Positions 25,446 through 34,618 of a stretch of DNA of 64,000 nt are shown in pieces. Location of the stretch: NCBI GenBank assembly GCA_028689145.1, contig JAQTWT010000011.1, positions 1-64,000 of the forward strand. The letters are read 5' to 3'. The first letter of the stretch is position 1; each line of letters opens with the position of its first letter. The notes under the pieces were generated by a model. The model saw only the letters and a list, made by a program, of their open reading frames with translations, had not been told where the DNA came from and did not search any database. A program made the translations under genes and the position numbers. The DNA comes from Gallionella sp. GTDB taxonomy: Bacteria; Pseudomonadota; Gammaproteobacteria; Burkholderiales; Gallionellaceae.

Positions 25446-26720
25446 TCAGTTGACAGCCGACAGCATCATGATGATTTGCAGTGATTTATCTGTCGCGCCG
25501 CGATTATGCTGCACGAATCCGGCGCACTGTCGGTGCATGCCGGACAATGCTTCCGGATCATCCAGCAGGTGTTGCAATATCACCGTAAATTCACCGGCAT
25601 CCTTCACCTGTGCTGCCGCTCCGGCAGCGACCGCCAGCCGGGTCGCCTCGGTAAAATTATAGGTGTGCGGCCCGACCAGCACCGGCGTTCCGACCGCGCA
25701 GGCTTCGATCAGATTCTGTCCGCCGTACGGCAGCAGGCTGCCACCGATGAAAGCGAGATCGGCGGCAGCATAGTAGGCAAACATCTCGCCCATGCTGTCG
25801 CCCAGCACCGCTTGAATCTCCGCAGATACCCCGCTATCACGCCCCATTTCACTCCGGTGCAAAAATGCGATGCCTTGCTGTTCCAGCAACTGTGCGACTG
25901 CGCTGAATCGTTGCGGATGGCGCGGCACGATGACCAACAGCAATTCAGGAATCTGCAGCGCCCGCAGCGCATCCAGCAGCAATGCCTCTTCCCCGTCGCG
26001 GGTGCTGGCGGCGAGCAATACTTTGCGCCCGGCACCGAACTGCGCGCGCAATTGCCCGCCCAGTTGCAGCATGGCCACAGGCGGTTCGATGTCGAATTTG
26101 AGGTTACCCGTCACGGCAACCTGCCGCGCACCCAAACCGGTCAGGCGCGCGGCATCGTCGCCGGTTTGCGCGGCGACGGCGGCCAGTTCTCCGAGTGCGT
26201 TGCGAGTCAGTCGCGCAAACCGCGCATAATTGCGCGCCGATTTTTCCGACATGCGCGCATTCAGCAACAACAACGGCATGTTGGTTTTGTGGCAGACATG
26301 GATCAGGTTGAACCAGATTTCCGTTTCCATCAGGATGCCGAGTTGCGGCCGGAAGTGTCGCAAAAACCGCTTCACCGCGAACGGATAGTCGTAGGGCAGA
26401 TACACGCGCAGCACACTGTCGCCATATAGCTGTTCACTGGTGGCGCGCCCGGTGGGGGTGGTGTGGGTGAGCAGTATCTGATGGCGCGGATAAGTCTGGC
26501 GCAGCCGGGCGATGAGGCTCTGCGCGGCGCGGGTCTCGCCCACCGACACAGTGTGCAGCCAGATGACCGGCTTGCCGCTGCGCACGGCATAACAGCCGAA
26601 CCGTTCGCCGATGTGGCGCAAATATTCCGGCTGTTTGCGCGCACGCCACAGCAGGCGCAGGAAAATGTACGGCAGCAGCAGCCACAGCGCAAACGTGTAA
26701 AAAAACCTCGCGTTCAACAT
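25446..26720 (-). CDS. waaA: 3-deoxy-D-manno-octulosonic acid transferase WaaA (KdtA)
   Basis: WaaA adds Kdo to lipid IVA in the inner core of LPS. The 424-residue protein has an N-terminal hydrophobic anchor (FFYTFALWLLLPYIFLRLLW), the conserved HIGERFG with the catalytic Glu, VIWLHTVSVGETRAAQSLI, METEIWFNLI and the C-terminal GGSLLPYGGQNLIEACAVGTPV motif of GT30. It overlaps the 3' end of waaC by 7 bp, so the two are coupled. Confidence 0.97.
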   Translation of the reverse strand: MLNARFFYTFALWLLLPYIFLRLLWRARKQPEYLRHIGERFGCYAVRSGKPVIWLHTVSVGETRAAQSLIARLRQTYPRHQILLTHTTPTGRATSEQLYGDSVLRVYLPYDYPFAVKRFLRHFRPQLGILMETEIWFNLIHVCHKTNMPLLLLNARMSEKSARNYARFARLTRNALGELAAVAAQTGDDAARLTGLGARQVAVTGNLKFDIEPPVAMLQLGGQLRAQFGAGRKVLLAASTRDGEEALLLDALRALQIPELLLVIVPRHPQRFSAVAQLLEQQGIAFLHRSEMGRDSGVSAEIQAVLGDSMGEMFAYYAAADLAFIGGSLLPYGGQNLIEACAVGTPVLVGPHTYNFTEATRLAVAAGAAAQVKDAGEFTVILQHLLDDPEALSGMHRQCAGFVQHNRGATDKSLQIIMMLSAVN

Positions 26721-27703
26721 ACTGCCGCCTGTTGCAGCGCAGCGACCACCGCCGCGACATCGGGCGCATGCTGGGCGCCGCCCAGATTGGTGACATTCGT
26801 ACCGGCATACAGCCCGGTCAGCGCCGGATCGGTTGCGGTGTAAATGCCGACCGTGGGCACATTCAGCGCCGCCGCAAGATGGGCGAGGCCGGTGTCCACG
26901 CCGATCACCGCCCGCGCTCCGCCGAGCAATGCGGCTGCTTCATTCAGATTCAGACGCGGCGGTACGATGGCATCGGGAATCGCGGCGGCAAGGCGACGGC
27001 TGCGCGCCTGTTCCGTTGCATTGCCCCACGGCAACACGCAGCGGATATTTTTTTCCTGCAGAAAACGCCCCAGCGCGATCCAACTCGCCTCATCCCACAG
27101 CTTGTCGGCGCGGCTGGTGGCGTGCAGCAGCACCATATATCGTTCCTCTGCAAGCCATGCCGGGCATGGGATTGCTGGCGGCGCAATGCCGTAATCGGCA
27201 CGATCTTTTAGCGTGTAACCGAGTGCCTGCGCCGCCAGTTGGCGGTTGCGCTCGACGGCATGTTGCCCGGTCACAACCGGGAAGGTTTGTTGATACAGGC
27301 GGGCTGCCAGCGGTTCGCGTGCGCTGTGCCGGTCGAAACCGCAGCGCAACCCGTGAGCGCAGCGCATCAGCAAGGCGCTCTTGAGCAAACCCTGGGTATC
27401 GATCGCGATGTCGTAGGTTTGGGAGGCCAAGGTGCGGCGCAGCGCGGCGATCTCGTGCCAAGTCGCCGCACTCAGCAGCTTGTCGCGCCAGCGCCGTATC
27501 GCAACCGGGATGACGTTGCGCACCGCCGGATGCAGTCCGGGCAATGCGGCAAAACTTTCTTCCACCAGCCAATCGATCTGCGCCCCCGGATAATGGCGTG
27601 CGATATCGCTGACCACCGGCAGGTTGTGCAGCACATCGCCCAGCGAGGAGGTTTTGACCAACAGGATGCGCGGTTTACGGGGATCGGCGAAAGGATGCGC
27701 CAT
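26714..27703 (-). CDS. waaC: LPS heptosyltransferase I WaaC
   Basis: The 329-residue GT9 protein contains ILLVKTSSLGDVLHNLPVV, DWLVEESF, DTQGLLKSALL and GVDTGLAHLAAALNVPTVGIYTATDP, all typical of WaaC, which adds the first heptose to Kdo2-lipid A. It is the first gene of the waaC-waaA pair and is divergent from the O-antigen-like operon at 27793. Confidence 0.95.
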   Translation of the reverse strand: MAHPFADPRKPRILLVKTSSLGDVLHNLPVVSDIARHYPGAQIDWLVEESFAALPGLHPAVRNVIPVAIRRWRDKLLSAATWHEIAALRRTLASQTYDIAIDTQGLLKSALLMRCAHGLRCGFDRHSAREPLAARLYQQTFPVVTGQHAVERNRQLAAQALGYTLKDRADYGIAPPAIPCPAWLAEERYMVLLHATSRADKLWDEASWIALGRFLQEKNIRCVLPWGNATEQARSRRLAAAIPDAIVPPRLNLNEAAALLGGARAVIGVDTGLAHLAAALNVPTVGIYTATDPALTGLYAGTNVTNLGGAQHAPDVAAVVAALQQAAVC

Positions 27704-27792
27704 AAATTAAAGTGCCAAACTATCGGAGATAATGGGAACGCATCTTATAGGATGGTGTGCTGCTTTAGGAAGTATCACGACGTAATGCTAAA

Positions 27793-28803
27793 ATGCGCGA
27801 CCTTAAACTGATGGTAAATGGCATGACCCTTTACGCCCCGCTGATTAGCATGCTGGCAACGCTGGCGCTGGCGTTCGTCTTGACGACGGGCAAGGTCGGC
27901 GGCATCGTTCACGACATTCCCAACGAACGTTCGCTGCATGAAAAACCGGTGCCGCGCACCGGCGGCATTGCGCTGATGGCCGGCGTACTGGCAGGCTGGT
28001 CGCTGCTGCAATATTGGCCGCTGTGGATTGTGCTGCCCGCGTTGGGCTTGTTCGCGCTGTCGCTGCTGGATGATGTGCGCAACCTGTCACCCGGAGTACG
28101 GCTGATCGGGCATTTCATCGCCGCACTGGTCGCGGTAGCAGGCGCGGGGGTGTCATTGGCATGGTTCATCCCGGTATTGTTATTTGTGGTATGGATGACC
28201 AATTTGTACAACTTTATGGACGGCTCGGACGGATTGGCGGGCGGCATGGCGTTATTCGGTTTCGGCTGCTACGGGGTCGGTGCATGGATGGGCGGGAATG
28301 AAGCGTTCGCGCTGCTGAATTTTTCGGTTGCGGCGGCGGCGCTGGGTTTCCTGTTTTTAAATTTTCATCCCGCCAGAATATTTATGGGCGATGCGGGTTC
28401 CATCCCGCTTGGTTTTATGGCTGCCGTCTTCGGCGTGTGGGGTTGGCAAACGGGGTATTGGCCGTTCTGGTTTCCGCTGCTGGTCTTTTCCCCGTTCATA
28501 GCCGACGCAACCGTCACGCTGCTCAAGCGCGCGCGGCGCGGCGAAAGACTTTCGCAGGCGCATCGAAGCCATTATTACCAGCGTCTGGTGCAAATGGGCT
28601 GGGGGCATCGCAATACCGCGCTCGCCGAATATGCGCTGATGTTGCTGGCGGGCGCGTCAGCCCTGTGGGGGATCGGCATGGACAATACCGCGCAGGGTTG
28701 CCTGTTGCTGGTTTGGGGTATGGTTTATCTTGCACCGACTATCTGGATAGACAGACGTTGGCGTGAATATCAATTTGTGGAAAAAAAGGCTGCCGATGTT
28801 TAA
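27793..28803 (+). CDS. Undecaprenyl-phosphate N-acetylhexosamine-1-phosphate transferase, WecA/WbpL type
   Basis: This membrane protein of the MraY/WecA family carries DIPNERSLHEKPVPRTGG, the Asp-rich LLDDVRNLSP, NLYNFMDGSDGLAGGMALFG and FMGDAGSIPLGFM. Enzymes of this group start a lipid-linked glycan by moving a sugar phosphate to undecaprenyl phosphate. The start is uncertain: ATG at 27793, 27811 or 27823 are possible, and the last (MTLYAPLISMLAT) best resembles WbpL N-termini. The next gene overlaps by 8 bp and encodes a WbpM-like dehydratase, a common partner of WbpL. Confidence 0.92.
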   Translation: MRDLKLMVNGMTLYAPLISMLATLALAFVLTTGKVGGIVHDIPNERSLHEKPVPRTGGIALMAGVLAGWSLLQYWPLWIVLPALGLFALSLLDDVRNLSPGVRLIGHFIAALVAVAGAGVSLAWFIPVLLFVVWMTNLYNFMDGSDGLAGGMALFGFGCYGVGAWMGGNEAFALLNFSVAAAALGFLFLNFHPARIFMGDAGSIPLGFMAAVFGVWGWQTGYWPFWFPLLVFSPFIADATVTLLKRARRGERLSQAHRSHYYQRLVQMGWGHRNTALAEYALMLLAGASALWGIGMDNTAQGCLLLVWGMVYLAPTIWIDRRWREYQFVEKKAADV

Positions 28804-30673
28804 ATCCAACGCACGCACTATCCTGGCCATGCTGCACGATGCCGTTGCCGCGGCATTGGCATGGAGTTGCGCCTATCTGCTGCGCTTCAATTTCGAACTG
28901 CCGGGCAGTTTTGTCACAGAATTGCAGCAAACCGTGCTTTGGATAGTACCGCTACAACTGATAATTTTCTGGCAATTCGGCCTGTATCGCGGGATTTGGC
29001 GCTATGCTAGCACCACGGATTTGCGGCGTATCTTTCTGGCGGTCATGCTGTCTGCAGCCGTGATTCCGCTGGTATTCTGGATGCTGCGCCTGGGCCTGGT
29101 AGTTCCGCGCGCTGTACTGATCATCAATCCGCTGTTACTGATTCTGCTGATGGGCGGCAGCCGTTTCATTTATCGTTTGTGGAAAGAACAGGGGCTGTAC
29201 AGCACCCTCAAACTGCGCGGCGAACCGGTACTGGTGCTGGGTGCCGGCGATGCGGCGGCAAGCTTGGCCAAGGAACTTGCCAAGAGCAGCACATGGCGGC
29301 TGGTGGGTTTTCTCGACGATGACAGCGAACACCATGGACGCACCCTGAACGGTATCCGCGTGCTGGGCGGTCTGGACAGTTTGCCGGAATGGGCAAAACG
29401 GCTCGGCGTAGCGCAAGTGATTATCGCCATGCCATCCAGCTCGCACCAGCAGCGCAAGCGGGCGATCCAGCTGTGCAATCAGGCCCAGCTGAAAGCGCTT
29501 ACCGTCCCCTCTTTCGACGACCTGATGAGCGGCAAAATCGAGGTGTCGCAATTGCGCGCCATCGAGCTGGACGATCTGCTGGGACGCGACCCGGTGGTGC
29601 TGGACGATGCCGGCTTACACGGCCTGTTGAGCGGCAAGACGGTGATGGTAACCGGCGCGGGCGGCTCGATCGGCTCGGAATTATGCCGCCAGATCGCGCG
29701 TTTCGCACCCGCCAAACTGATGCTGTTCGATTCATGCGAATTCGCCTTGTACACCATCGAGCAGGAGCTGAAACAGACATTCCCGGCGTTGAATTTCGTC
29801 TGCCTGATCGGCGATGTGCGCGATACCGCGCGGGTAAATGAAGCCATGCAGCGACACCAGCCCGGCGTGTTATTCCATGCGGCTGCTTACAAGCATGTGC
29901 CGATGATGGAGCAGCACAATGCCTGGCAGGCGATCCGCAACAATGTGCTGGGAACCTGGACAGTGGCACGCGCGGCACAGCAACACGGGGTAGGCAAATT
30001 CGTGATGATCTCCACCGACAAGGCGGTCAACCCGACCAATGTGATGGGTGCCAGCAAGCGGCTCGCCGAAATGGTGTGCCAGGCACTGCAGCCGCCCTCG
30101 CCCCAGACTCCGCTCCCGCTGAATGGCGGGAGCGACGGGCGTACCCGCTTTGTGATGGTGCGTTTCGGCAACGTGCTGGGCAGCACCGGCAGCGTGATCC
30201 CCAAATTTCGCGCGCAAATTGCACAGGGCGGACCGATCACCGTCACCCATCCCGAGATTACCCGCTACTTCATGTCCATTCCCGAAGCGGCGCAACTGGT
30301 ACTGCAAGCCGGCCTGATGGGACAGGGCGGCGAGATCTTCGTGCTGGATATGGGCGAGCCGGTCAAGATCGTTGATCTGGCAAAAGACCTGATCCGCCTG
30401 TCCGGCCTGACCGAAGAGGAGATCAGGATTGAATTCACCGGCCTGCGCCCCGGCGAAAAACTTTACGAAGAACTGTTGGCGGACAACGAACAAACCCTGC
30501 CCACCCCGCATCCGAAACTGCGCATCGCGCAAGCCCGGCAGGCCGACGCCGAATGGCTGGCACAACTGCTGGAGTGGACGGAAGCCACCACGATGGATGA
30601 TGAAAATGTGCGCAGCGCATTGCAGGTTTGGGTTCCGGAATATCAACCGAACGGGCAAGGGCAGCCTCAATGA
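28796..30673 (+). CDS. Membrane nucleotide-sugar 4,6-dehydratase, WbpM/PglF/CapD family
   Basis: The 625-residue protein (start MFKSNARTILAMLHDAV, preceded by AAAGG) has four N-terminal membrane segments, a first Rossmann-like region (VLVLGAGDAAASLAKEL) and a catalytic SDR domain (GKTVMVTGAGGSIGSELCRQ). The active site reads STDKAVNPTNVMGASKR, the Met-Lys variant found in WbpM rather than the Tyr-Lys of soluble dehydratases. WbpM-type enzymes convert UDP-GlcNAc to its 4-keto-6-deoxy form for QuiNAc, FucNAc or bacillosamine. It fits the adjacent WbpL-type transferase. Confidence 0.94.
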   Translation: MFKSNARTILAMLHDAVAAALAWSCAYLLRFNFELPGSFVTELQQTVLWIVPLQLIIFWQFGLYRGIWRYASTTDLRRIFLAVMLSAAVIPLVFWMLRLGLVVPRAVLIINPLLLILLMGGSRFIYRLWKEQGLYSTLKLRGEPVLVLGAGDAAASLAKELAKSSTWRLVGFLDDDSEHHGRTLNGIRVLGGLDSLPEWAKRLGVAQVIIAMPSSSHQQRKRAIQLCNQAQLKALTVPSFDDLMSGKIEVSQLRAIELDDLLGRDPVVLDDAGLHGLLSGKTVMVTGAGGSIGSELCRQIARFAPAKLMLFDSCEFALYTIEQELKQTFPALNFVCLIGDVRDTARVNEAMQRHQPGVLFHAAAYKHVPMMEQHNAWQAIRNNVLGTWTVARAAQQHGVGKFVMISTDKAVNPTNVMGASKRLAEMVCQALQPPSPQTPLPLNGGSDGRTRFVMVRFGNVLGSTGSVIPKFRAQIAQGGPITVTHPEITRYFMSIPEAAQLVLQAGLMGQGGEIFVLDMGEPVKIVDLAKDLIRLSGLTEEEIRIEFTGLRPGEKLYEELLADNEQTLPTPHPKLRIAQARQADAEWLAQLLEWTEATTMDDENVRSALQVWVPEYQPNGQGQPQ

Positions 30674-30876
30674 ACGCAACTGCCGCGGCGAATCTTTTGC
30701 AACGATTCGCCATGCCGCCCCTGCGTACCGCCGCAGTATTGATTGGCTTTACTATACCCATCGCGGTAGCGCTGGATAATATATTGCTGGCATTGCTGCC
30801 CCAAAATACCGGCGGCCGGTTAATCGTCCGGTGCCGCGTAACAAACTGCCCGATGCAGTGCGTCCATGCGCTATGA
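30670..30876 (+). pseudogene. 5' remnant of an O-antigen ligase/polymerase gene
   Basis: The reading frame starts at an ATG overlapping the upstream TGA and encodes MNATAAANLLQRFAMPPLRT followed by AAVLIGFTIPIAVALDNILL. This matches the start of the intact O-antigen ligase family protein at 38519 (LLALLGFSVPISTVLDNVLL). After about 43 residues the similarity ends and an unrelated tail of 25 residues leads to a stop. Intact members have about 400 residues and ten or more membrane segments, so this is a decayed gene. A neighbouring frame stays open to a TGA at 30923-30925 (ending GTYFADAGLTGDAA), which might be the end of the deleted gene or of another. Confidence 0.7.
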
Positions 30877-30922
30877 ATATGGGCACATATTTTGCCGATG
30901 CCGGATTGACGGGTGATGCGGC

Positions 30923-32422
30923 GTGAAATTGGGTAGAAATCTGCTAGCAGGGCTAGCCAATTCAATCTGGTCTGCGCTCATCGGCTTGGCAGTTATCCCG
31001 TTTTATCTCAAGTATCTGGGAATAGAAGCTTACGGCTTGATAGGCTTTTTCGTTACCACGCAAGCGGTGCTGAGCCTGCTCGATATGGGTATGGCTCCGA
31101 CCATCAACCGCGAAGTGGCACGCTGTTCGGCATTGGGAAATCTGCGGGAAGCGGGAGGACTGCTGCACACCCTTGCCGTCGTCTACGGGTGCATGGCGCT
31201 AATGATTGCCTTGCTGATCGCAGCACTCGCACCATGGATTGCGGAATACTGGCTGCAATCCAGCCGGCTTTCATCGCAAACTATTTCAAACGCGATCATG
31301 TTGATGGGACTGGTGATCGCTTGCCGCTGGCCGGTCGGTTTGTATCAGGGGGCATTGATCGGGGCGCAACGTTTGACGGTATCGAGCGGCATCAGTATTG
31401 TCATGACGACGGTCAGCAGTCTGGGAGCAGTGGCAGTACTCGCCTTTGTTTCGCCGACGATCGAGGCATTTTTCATCTGGCAGGCACTGGCCGGTCTCGC
31501 TTATGTGGCCGCCATGCGTCTGGGGGCATGGCGTGTTATCGGACGCATCACGGATGTCCGGTTTGATGTGAACGCACTGAAAAATATCTGGCGCTTTTCT
31601 GCGGGAATGAGCGGCGTTGCTTTATCTGCGACAGTATTTAACCAGTTGGATAAATTAATTCTCAGCAAGACCATCGGGTTGGAAGCATTCGGGAACTACA
31701 TGCTTGCTACGGTTGTAGCGAGTGGTTTGTACGTTTTGGTTATACCGATGTTCAACGCAATATATCCCCGCCTGTCCGCGCTTGTGGTTACTGGCGAGAC
31801 CGACAAATTAACTAACTTATACCGATGGGGAACACGCCTGCTTGCAACTGCGCTTTTCCCGATTGCAATGGTGCTAGCCGTCTTTTCAGAGGAATTAATA
31901 TATATCTGGACGGGAAATTCAGATATTGCTCTAAGCGCAGCCCCGGTTGTTTCACTACTGGCAATAGGCTCTGCGCTGCACGGTGTCATGTTTTTTCCGT
32001 ATGCCCTGCAATTGGCTTACGGAATGACTCGATTGCCTTTAACCATCAATGCCATTCTGATGACTATTTTAGTTCCGCTGACCATTTTTTTCTCACTGAA
32101 ATATGGCGCAGTGGGCGGAGCCATGGCATGGCTGGTACTTCATGTGCTTTATGTATTGCTCGGAACCTGGCTTACGCATCGGCAATTGCTAAAAGGCATC
32201 GGCATGACATGGCTTCTGCAGGATGTCGCAGTCCCGTTTGGTTTGTCGATCATGGCGGGACTTATTGGATTTTACGCAATCAAGGAGTCAGGGTATTCAC
32301 TTAGCTTGAAATTGATCTATGCAGGTATGCTAGCATTGGCGACCACTGTACTTTTGTTTGCCGCAATGCCCAAAGCACTTCAGGCTGCTTTATTGCATAA
32401 AATCAATTGGAAAAATCAATGA
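30923..32422 (+). CDS. wzx: Polysaccharide flippase (Wzx, MATE/MOP superfamily)
   Basis: The 499-residue protein starts at a GTG with MKLGRNLLAGLANSIWSALI and has about 12-14 predicted membrane segments. The pattern VIPFYLKYLGIEAYGLIGFF is typical of oligosaccharide flippases, which move undecaprenyl-linked glycan units across the inner membrane. It fits the Wzx/Wzy pathway implied by the neighbouring ligase/polymerase and initiating transferases. Base composition drops towards AT at its 3' end and in the following gene. Confidence 0.93.
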   Translation: MKLGRNLLAGLANSIWSALIGLAVIPFYLKYLGIEAYGLIGFFVTTQAVLSLLDMGMAPTINREVARCSALGNLREAGGLLHTLAVVYGCMALMIALLIAALAPWIAEYWLQSSRLSSQTISNAIMLMGLVIACRWPVGLYQGALIGAQRLTVSSGISIVMTTVSSLGAVAVLAFVSPTIEAFFIWQALAGLAYVAAMRLGAWRVIGRITDVRFDVNALKNIWRFSAGMSGVALSATVFNQLDKLILSKTIGLEAFGNYMLATVVASGLYVLVIPMFNAIYPRLSALVVTGETDKLTNLYRWGTRLLATALFPIAMVLAVFSEELIYIWTGNSDIALSAAPVVSLLAIGSALHGVMFFPYALQLAYGMTRLPLTINAILMTILVPLTIFFSLKYGAVGGAMAWLVLHVLYVLLGTWLTHRQLLKGIGMTWLLQDVAVPFGLSIMAGLIGFYAIKESGYSLSLKLIYAGMLALATTVLLFAAMPKALQAALLHKINWKNQ

Positions 32423-32450
32423 AAACCAGCCCGACGACGGTATTGGCGAT

Positions 32451-33227
32451 ATGAAAACAAGGGATAACAAAATGTATTATTCTCAGTTTGGCGAAGATAA
32501 AATACTTGCTAAAATTTTCAAGGGAAAAAGCAGTGGATTGTGCATCGAAGTTGGCGCAAATGACGGGGTCAATGACAGCACCACCATGTTCTTTGAGAAA
32601 GCCGGTTGGCACTGTATTCTGGTCGAGCCAAACCCTGTTTTATGCAAACTGATCCGTGCCTCGCGAAACTCGACATTGTTTGAATTTGCCGCCTCCGATA
32701 GCAGCGGAGAAGTTACGCTCCTTGTGGCAGAAGGCACAGAGAGAGCCCACGGGGTATCTGCCATAAACTCCGTGGCAGAGGCACCAAATACAATCGAGTC
32801 ATACGGATTTACTTACAGCAAGGTACGGGTTAAGACAAAAACACTGGACGAAATATTAAGCGATTTAAGGGGTGACCAGAAAATCGATTTCATTTCCGTG
32901 GATGTTGAAGGCCATGAACTCGAAGTGCTCAAGGGCTTTTCCATTGAACGATGGGCACCGACGATTATCCTGATAGAAGATAACTCGAATTGTGAAAATA
33001 ATGTTGTATGCGATTATCTGAAACAGTTTAATTACTTTCGTTTTAAGCGCACAGGAGTAAATGACTGGTACGCGCATAAAAACAACCATGAACTGGTGAA
33101 TTTGCACAACAGAAGCATGTATCTCTTGTCAGTAATAAAAAATAAAATAAAAAATAAAATAAAAAAGATTCCGGGAGCTATCAAACTCAAGCGCTTTTTA
33201 TCAAACTACTTTATGAAATCCGCATAA
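32451..33227 (+). CDS. FkbM-family methyltransferase
   Basis: The protein has the FkbM start MYYSQFGEDKILAKIF, the SAM-binding motif CIEVGANDGVNDSTTMFFEK, and FISVDVEGHELEVLKGF. Such enzymes methylate sugar hydroxyls or related groups. The ORF track starts inside wzx; ATG 32451 or, with a better Shine-Dalgarno (AAGGG), ATG 32472 is more likely. The gene is clearly AT-richer than its neighbours, and the 3' end holds a run of AAAATAAAAT repeats, so it may be a later arrival in the locus. Confidence 0.88.
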   Translation: MKTRDNKMYYSQFGEDKILAKIFKGKSSGLCIEVGANDGVNDSTTMFFEKAGWHCILVEPNPVLCKLIRASRNSTLFEFAASDSSGEVTLLVAEGTERAHGVSAINSVAEAPNTIESYGFTYSKVRVKTKTLDEILSDLRGDQKIDFISVDVEGHELEVLKGFSIERWAPTIILIEDNSNCENNVVCDYLKQFNYFRFKRTGVNDWYAHKNNHELVNLHNRSMYLLSVIKNKIKNKIKKIPGAIKLKRFLSNYFMKSA

Positions 33228-33301
33228 AATTTTCCCGGATACCAGGTTGACTGCTTTATCTATTGACTATCGTGCTTATTACGTTTGTCCATTGTGATTA
33301 A

Positions 33302-33365
33302 GAGCCTATTTCGGCAGGCTTCAACCCCGCGGAGAATGAAAAATGAAACCGGCTGAAATAGGCTC
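33302..33365. repeat. Inverted repeat with flanking direct repeats
   Basis: GAGCCTATTTCGGCAGG and CCGGCTGAAATAGGCTC are 17-nt arms with two mismatches around a 30-nt loop. Each arm is followed by CAACCCCGC. The element fills most of the gap between the FkbM gene and the next glycosyltransferase and looks like a small dispersed element or the scar of one. Confidence 0.65.
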
Positions 33366-33385
33366 CAACCCCGCATCAACCCTCC

Positions 33386-34429
33386 ATGACACCGGCAAGA
33401 TTCTGTATGATACCTCTAACAATTTGTATCCCGATCTATAACTGTGCCGAATTTGTCGGGCAGGCGCTGGACTCCATTTTGCCGCAGACCGGGGACGGAT
33501 TTGAGATTGTCGTTTATGACGGCGGCTCAACCGATCAGACACCTGCCTTAATGGAAAAGTACACCGGCAAATGGGGCAATTTGCACTATCACCGGGGAAA
33601 CACGCGCGGCGGTATTGATGCGGATATGGCAACCTGTGTGAATTTTGCCAAAGGCGAATACTGCTGGCTATTCAGCGGTGATGATGTGATGCGGCCGGGC
33701 GCGATAAAACGGGTTCTGGAATGGATAAAGCGGGATGCCGACATTTACATTTGCAAGCACACCATCTGCAACAAAAAAATGGTGGTATCCCATGAGCATC
33801 CGGTATTAAAACCGGATCAGGCATTCACGGTAAATCTGAAAAATCAAAACGAGCGGCAGGAATGGTTCCGGCGTGCCGTAAAGACGGAAGCTTTTTTTAG
33901 CTTCATGAGCGGGCTGGTGGTTCGCAGAGAAAAATGGCTGGCCGGCGAACTGCCCGAAGCATTCAACAGGAGTTGCTGGGGCCATGTCGCGCGTTTTTTT
34001 GGCCTCGCAGCTTCGGGCTTAACGGTTTGCTATGTTGCCGAGGTGTGGCTGGATCAGCGCGGCGAAAACGATTCGTTCGCGGACAAGGGACTGGTTAACC
34101 GCTATAGAATCGGCATCGACGGCTACCATCGGCTCGCAGATTGCTACTTCGGGCATGAAAGCATCGAAGCTTTCCATATACGCAGGGTGATACGGAACGA
34201 GTTCTCACTCTTGCACTTACTGAAAGGCAAGCTGTACTGCTTCAAGTACCCGCAGCGTGAAAACCGGCAGCTGATGGACGAACTGGCAAGAATGGCGTAT
34301 TGCGATAGCTCGCCGACAGCACAAATAACATTGTTCATCTACTTTGCCATGCCCTATTGGTTATTGGCGATAGCCCAGCTTGCCGAAACACCGCTCAGAC
34401 GCGTACTCCGGGCGATGAAAAGTTTCTGA
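33386..34429 (+). CDS. Glycosyltransferase family 2
   Basis: The N-terminus holds the GT-A pattern LTICIPIYNCAEFVGQALDS, then VVYDGGSTDQTPALM and the metal-binding SGDDV, which serves as the DXD motif. The 347-residue length is normal. The internal ATG at 33407 (MIPLTICIPIYN) is an equally good start and matches the family better. It probably adds a sugar to the lipid-linked unit in the cytoplasm; donor and acceptor cannot be told from sequence. Confidence 0.9.
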   Translation: MTPARFCMIPLTICIPIYNCAEFVGQALDSILPQTGDGFEIVVYDGGSTDQTPALMEKYTGKWGNLHYHRGNTRGGIDADMATCVNFAKGEYCWLFSGDDVMRPGAIKRVLEWIKRDADIYICKHTICNKKMVVSHEHPVLKPDQAFTVNLKNQNERQEWFRRAVKTEAFFSFMSGLVVRREKWLAGELPEAFNRSCWGHVARFFGLAASGLTVCYVAEVWLDQRGENDSFADKGLVNRYRIGIDGYHRLADCYFGHESIEAFHIRRVIRNEFSLLHLLKGKLYCFKYPQRENRQLMDELARMAYCDSSPTAQITLFIYFAMPYWLLAIAQLAETPLRRVLRAMKSF

Positions 34430-34618
34430 TTGGAAATTGCGTTTGCCGGTGAACCTTGCTTCAAGTTCCGGCCAAATGCGGAAAACCGCAGCAATGTCCG
34501 TCTCGCGGGGTTATTCGTGCTTTATAATTACGGGGTTTGAAGTATTGGGCCGTTATGGCAAATATGTTGCGGTGATTATTCATCGGGCATTTTATATTAG
34601 TTAAAGGGGCGTGGCGCG
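34430..34618. other. Intergenic gap with a possible -10 element
   Basis: The 189 bp have no ORF of note. A perfect TATAAT lies at 34523-34528 on the plus strand without a good -35 element at normal spacing, so an internal promoter for the genes downstream is possible but weakly supported. Confidence 0.35.

Noticed and set aside
28357-30965. Minus-strand ORFs opposite the WbpL- and WbpM-like genes
   Set aside because: Codon-position shadows of well-supported plus-strand genes.
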